A stretch of 64,000 nt of DNA from Cellulomonas sp. Leaf334 (lineage in GTDB: Bacteria > Actinomycetota > Actinomycetes > Actinomycetales > Cellulomonadaceae): contig NZ_LMOO01000001.1 in assembly GCF_001424195.1 (NCBI RefSeq), positions 1,656,812 through 1,720,811 on the forward strand. The letters are read 5' to 3'. A model generated the notes under the pieces. That model saw only the letters and a list, made by a program, of their open reading frames with translations, had not been told where the DNA came from and searched no databases. Shown here piece after piece: positions 61,098-64,000 of the stretch. The stretch's first letter is position 1, and every line of letters starts with the position of its first letter. Made by a program: the position numbers and the translations under genes.

Positions 61098-62089
61098 GAG
61101 ATCTCCTCGCCGTACGTCTCGATCGGCGGGATCGGGTGCACGAGGTCACCGAGGGAGGCCAGGAAGTGCTGGGCGTCCAGCGCGGCTGCGCAGCCGGAGC
61201 CGGCGGCGGTGATGGCCTGCCGGTAGGTGTGGTCGACGAGGTCGCCGCAGGCGAACACGCCGGAGAGGTTGGTGGCGGTCGACCGGCCGACGACCTGCAC
61301 GTAGCCCTCGTCGTCGAGGTCGACCTGCCCGACGAGCAGCTCGGAGCGTGGCACGTGGCCGATCGCGACGAACACGCCGGTCGCGGGGTGCTCGCGCGTC
61401 TCGCCGGTGACGGTGTCCCGCAGGGTGACGCCGGTGACCTTGTTCTCCCCGTGGATGGCGACGACCTCGCTGTTCCACGCGAACTCGATCTTCGGGTCGT
61501 TCGCGGCGCGGTCGGCCATGATCTTGGAGGCGCGCAGGTGGTCGCGACGGTGCACGAGGGTGACGCGCTTGCCGAACCGGGTCAGGAAGGTCGCCTCCTC
61601 GACGGCGGAGTCGCCGCCGCCGACCACGATGATCTCCTGGTCGCGGAAGAAGAACCCGTCACAGGTGGCACACCAGGAGACACCGCGTCCCGACATCCGC
61701 TTCTCGTCGTCCAGGCCGAGCTCGCGGTACGCGGAGCCGGTGGCCAGGATGACGGCGCGGGCCTGGAACGTCTCGCCGCCGAGCGTCTGGATGGTCTTGA
61801 TGTCACCGTCCAGGTCGAGCACGGACGCGTCGTCCCACAGCACCTCGGCACCGAACTTCTCGGCCTGCTTCTGCAGACCTTCCATCAGCTCGGGGCCCTG
61901 GACTCCGTCGGGGAAACCGGGGAAGTTCTCGACCTCGGTGGTGTTCATCAACGCACCGCCGGCGGTCACCGACCCTGCGATGACCAGGGGCGTCAGGCCG
62001 GCGCGGGCCGCATAGATCGCGGCGGTGTAGCCGGCAGGACCCGATCCGACGATGACGAGATCGCGGACGGTGGTGGACTGGTCGGTCAC
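61094..62089 (-). CDS. trxB: Thioredoxin reductase (NADPH)
   Basis: This 331-residue flavoprotein has FAD-binding [19 protein letters not shown], redox-active [14 protein letters not shown]-binding [15 protein letters not shown], and C-terminal [14 protein letters not shown]. It starts GTG at 62089 and is coupled to trxA. Confidence 0.97.
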   Translation of the reverse strand: MTDQSTTVRDLVIVGSGPAGYTAAIYAARAGLTPLVIAGSVTAGGALMNTTEVENFPGFPDGVQGPELMEGLQKQAEKFGAEVLWDDASVLDLDGDIKTIQTLGGETFQARAVILATGSAYRELGLDDEKRMSGRGVSWCATCDGFFFRDQEIIVVGGGDSAVEEATFLTRFGKRVTLVHRRDHLRASKIMADRAANDPKIEFAWNSEVVAIHGENKVTGVTLRDTVTGETREHPATGVFVAIGHVPRSELLVGQVDLDDEGYVQVVGRSTATNLSGVFACGDLVDHTYRQAITAAGSGCAAALDAQHFLASLGDLVHPIPPIETYGEEIS

Positions 62090-62182
62090 GTGAGGTCCTT
62101 GCGTGTTCGGCGTGCCGGAGACGGTCCGGCGGGGGCTGACGGGATCAACCGATCCTAGGCGGGTTCTGTTCCGGGACCCGCG

Positions 62183-64000
62183 TCAGGACAGGGCGATCTC
62201 GGTGACCTCCACCCGGAAGCCACCGTCCGGGGCGGGTGGCAGCTGGGTGATCCACAGGACGAGCGACTGGGTCTCGGTGGCCGGGTCGAGCGTGAGGACG
62301 GTCTCCGGACCGAACGGACCCGATGCGAGCACGGGGCCGCCGGTCGGGTTCGACGCGTCGGTGGCCCTGACCTCGACGTTCCCACCGGTGCTGTTGGTCC
62401 GCAGGGTGACCGTGCTGACGGTGGTCTTCTGGGTCAGGGTGATGGCGTAGCCGACGGCGTCCTTGAACCCGGCGAAGTCGTCCCGCTTGTACGTCTGGGT
62501 GTACCAGTACGTCGACGGGTCGCCGTCGTACGCCTTGGCGACGTCCTCCTGGTGCTCGCCGTCGGCGTCGGACGGGTCGATCGAGGTGGTCGAGGCGATC
62601 ACCGGCGGGCCGCCGGCCGGGGCGACCGGCGTCTCTGCTGCGGTCGGCTCGGCAGACGGCTCGGCGACGACGGCCGGGGCCGACGCGCTCGGTGACGGGT
62701 CCGGGTCCGCTGAGGAGTCCCCGGGGTCGAGCGACGAGAAGAGGGCCCGGAAGGCGAAGATGACCCCGATGACCACGGCGACGACGACGAGGATGAGGAT
62801 CAGCGCGGTCGGGTCGAACCGGCGGGTGGTGGGCGGAGTGGTGTCCGCTCCGATCACGTCGCTGAAGCCGAACGTCCCCAGGGTCTCTTCCGGTGGGGCG
62901 GGAGGGGCGGTCGCCTGCGCGACCGGCCGGCGCACGACGGGCGGCGGGGGCGCTGCCTGCGCGTAGGCGGGAGGCGTGATGAGGGGGAGCCCGGTCGGCG
63001 GCGTCTCGGTGTCGGACGGGACCGGGCCGAGGCCCGTCGCCCGGGAGGGTGTGGCCGGCGGGGGCGTGCCGGGCCGGTTGGCGCCCGGCGGGTCCTGCTG
63101 CGCGAACGCGGTCCGCACGGACTGGCGCTGCACCGTCACCGGCGCGGTGTCCTGGTCGTCGTGATCGGCCGGGACCGGGATCCCGCCACCGGGTGCGGCG
63201 GCGCCCGTCGGGGGGAACTGCGCGGTCATGGGTGCTCCTAGGGTGGCGGTCTCGGCGACGGACGCCCGGATCTCGCCCCACGGCTCGAGCTCGCGGACCA
63301 GCTCTCCTGGGCTGTGGGGGCCGTCGTCGTTGGGGCCGAGCGTCACGACGCAGAGCGTGTCGAGGTCGTTCGGCACACCGGGGACCAGGTCGGCGGGTGC
63401 GACGGGTGAGCCGTTGACGATGGGTGCGGGTGGCAGCGTCTCGCCGCCCGGCGTCTGCGGTGCGCGCGGGTCGGCCGGCCACAGTCCGGTGAGGGCGGCG
63501 TACAGGAGCCGGACGAGGCCGACGGCGTCGGCACGCGTGGTGGAGCGGGCGTCGCCGCCGGAGTCGCCGAGCAGGGCGGCGTCGAGCGCGAGGCCGCCGA
63601 GGAGCACGCGGCCGTCGGGGCTCACGTGCAGGACGGACGGGCGCAGGGCGAGGTGGTGCACGCCGCGACGCCGGGCGATCTCCAGCGCGGACGCGGCCTC
63701 GCCGACGACGGCGCGGGCCTGGTCGGCGGTCAGGGGCCCCTGCGCGACCAGTCGCGCGAGGGACTGTCCGACGAGCTGCTCGGACACGACGTAGCCGTAG
63801 CCCTCGTGCGTGCCGACGTCGAGCACCCGCACCAGCCGGGCGTCGGTGACGAGGGCGGCGCGACGGGCGGCGTCGAGCGCCGGCGCGACGGCACCGTGCT
63901 CGAGGATGCGCACCCGGACGGGGCGGTCGAGGATCTGGTCCGTGGCCTGCCAGGCGCTGGCACCCGCGAGATCGGAGACGACTGGGGACAGCACGCGGTA
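62183..64000 (-). CDS. Membrane pseudokinase with discoidin-like C-terminus (MurJ-associated type), 5' end beyond the window
   Basis: The visible 605 residues start in a kinase-like domain (about 1-230). The catalytic loop reads HHLALRPSVLH instead of HRDxKPxN, and the DFG position reads GGLAL, so catalysis should be lost. A Pro/Ala-rich linker follows, then a membrane helix (about 395-420) and an extracytoplasmic C-terminus (about 465-603) with a discoidin/carbohydrate-binding-like pattern. Mycobacterial MviN/MurJ carries a similar pseudokinase plus outer domain that binds FhaA when phosphorylated. FhaA is encoded at 6849, which supports such a circuit. A GTG at 63994 is in frame, but the reading frame continues past the edge. 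Confidence 0.82.
   Translation of the reverse strand, partial: YRVLSPVVSDLAGASAWQATDQILDRPVRVRILEHGAVAPALDAARRAALVTDARLVRVLDVGTHEGYGYVVSEQLVGQSLARLVAQGPLTADQARAVVGEAASALEIARRRGVHHLALRPSVLHVSPDGRVLLGGLALDAALLGDSGGDARSTTRADAVGLVRLLYAALTGLWPADPRAPQTPGGETLPPAPIVNGSPVAPADLVPGVPNDLDTLCVVTLGPNDDGPHSPGELVRELEPWGEIRASVAETATLGAPMTAQFPPTGAAAPGGGIPVPADHDDQDTAPVTVQRQSVRTAFAQQDPPGANRPGTPPPATPSRATGLGPVPSDTETPPTGLPLITPPAYAQAAPPPPVVRRPVAQATAPPAPPEETLGTFGFSDVIGADTTPPTTRRFDPTALILILVVVAVVIGVIFAFRALFSSLDPGDSSADPDPSPSASAPAVVAEPSAEPTAAETPVAPAGGPPVIASTTSIDPSDADGEHQEDVAKAYDGDPSTYWYTQTYKRDDFAGFKDAVGYAITLTQKTTVSTVTLRTNSTGGNVEVRATDASNPTGGPVLASGPFGPETVLTLDPATETQSLVLWITQLPPAPDGGFRVEVTEIALS

Overview
This window is a very high-GC actinobacterial chromosome segment. 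It is most like Cellulomonas or a close relative in the Cellulomonadaceae/Micrococcales. The main pointers are a modular secreted endoglucanase (GH9-CBM3-three Fn3-CBM2, the architecture of C. fimi CenB), a pectate-lyase-like gene, a secreted beta-helix protein, and the actinobacterial origin-region gene order. The attribution is inference from gene content and family knowledge; no database search was run.

Layout. From 1 to 6.5 kb lies a mixed accessory segment: a frameshifted pectate-lyase N-terminus, a small operon (proline-rich lipoprotein, zinc-ribbon protein, GyrI-like protein), a secreted beta-helix protein, an MFS exporter and a secreted thermonuclease. From 6.6 to 15.6 kb is the conserved cell-wall/phosphorylation operon fhaA-fhaB-pstP-rodA-pbpA-pknA-pknB, preceded by tRNA-Leu. 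From 15.6 to 20.2 kb are pabA/trpG, a small membrane protein, a class E sortase, a DUF881 protein, crgA, a rhomboid protease and a cyclophilin. From 20.3 to 34.2 kb is a second accessory block: an Ala-rich amphipathic protein, the GH9 cellulase, an orphan HisH-HisF pair, a three-gene ABC exporter, an acetyltransferase, a two-component system, a DUF4386 protein, a WYL regulator and an epoxide-hydrolase-like enzyme.

From 34.3 to 58.2 kb is the origin and segregation region. The genes tRNA-Ala, DLW-39, tRNA-Ile, DUF3566, gyrA, gyrB, dciA, recF, gnd, dnaN and dnaA run leftward. The genes rpmH, rnpA, yidD, yidC, jag, rsmG, parA and parB run rightward. The probable oriC is the dnaN-dnaA spacer (44.4-45.1 kb), with two perfect DnaA boxes also upstream of dnaA. 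Between jag and rsmG is a gene-poor tract of about 4.6 kb with nine parS-like sites; a tenth lies inside an unusually long parA. From 58.2 kb to the edge are a D-Ala-D-Ala-ligase family protein, a PLP aminotransferase, trxA-trxB and a membrane-anchored pseudokinase that runs off the window.

The observations I rate highest are: the dense parS tract with a heptanucleotide VNTR and a lone DUF6881 gene; a DnaA-box cluster in the convergent crgA-rhomboid spacer, far from oriC; a HisF paralogue that has lost the catalytic Asp130 while its HisH partner keeps its glutaminase residues; a LacI-type operator-like palindrome at nearly the same distance upstream of three secreted polysaccharide-active enzymes; and an exact 100-bp tandem duplication that frameshifts the pectate-lyase gene.
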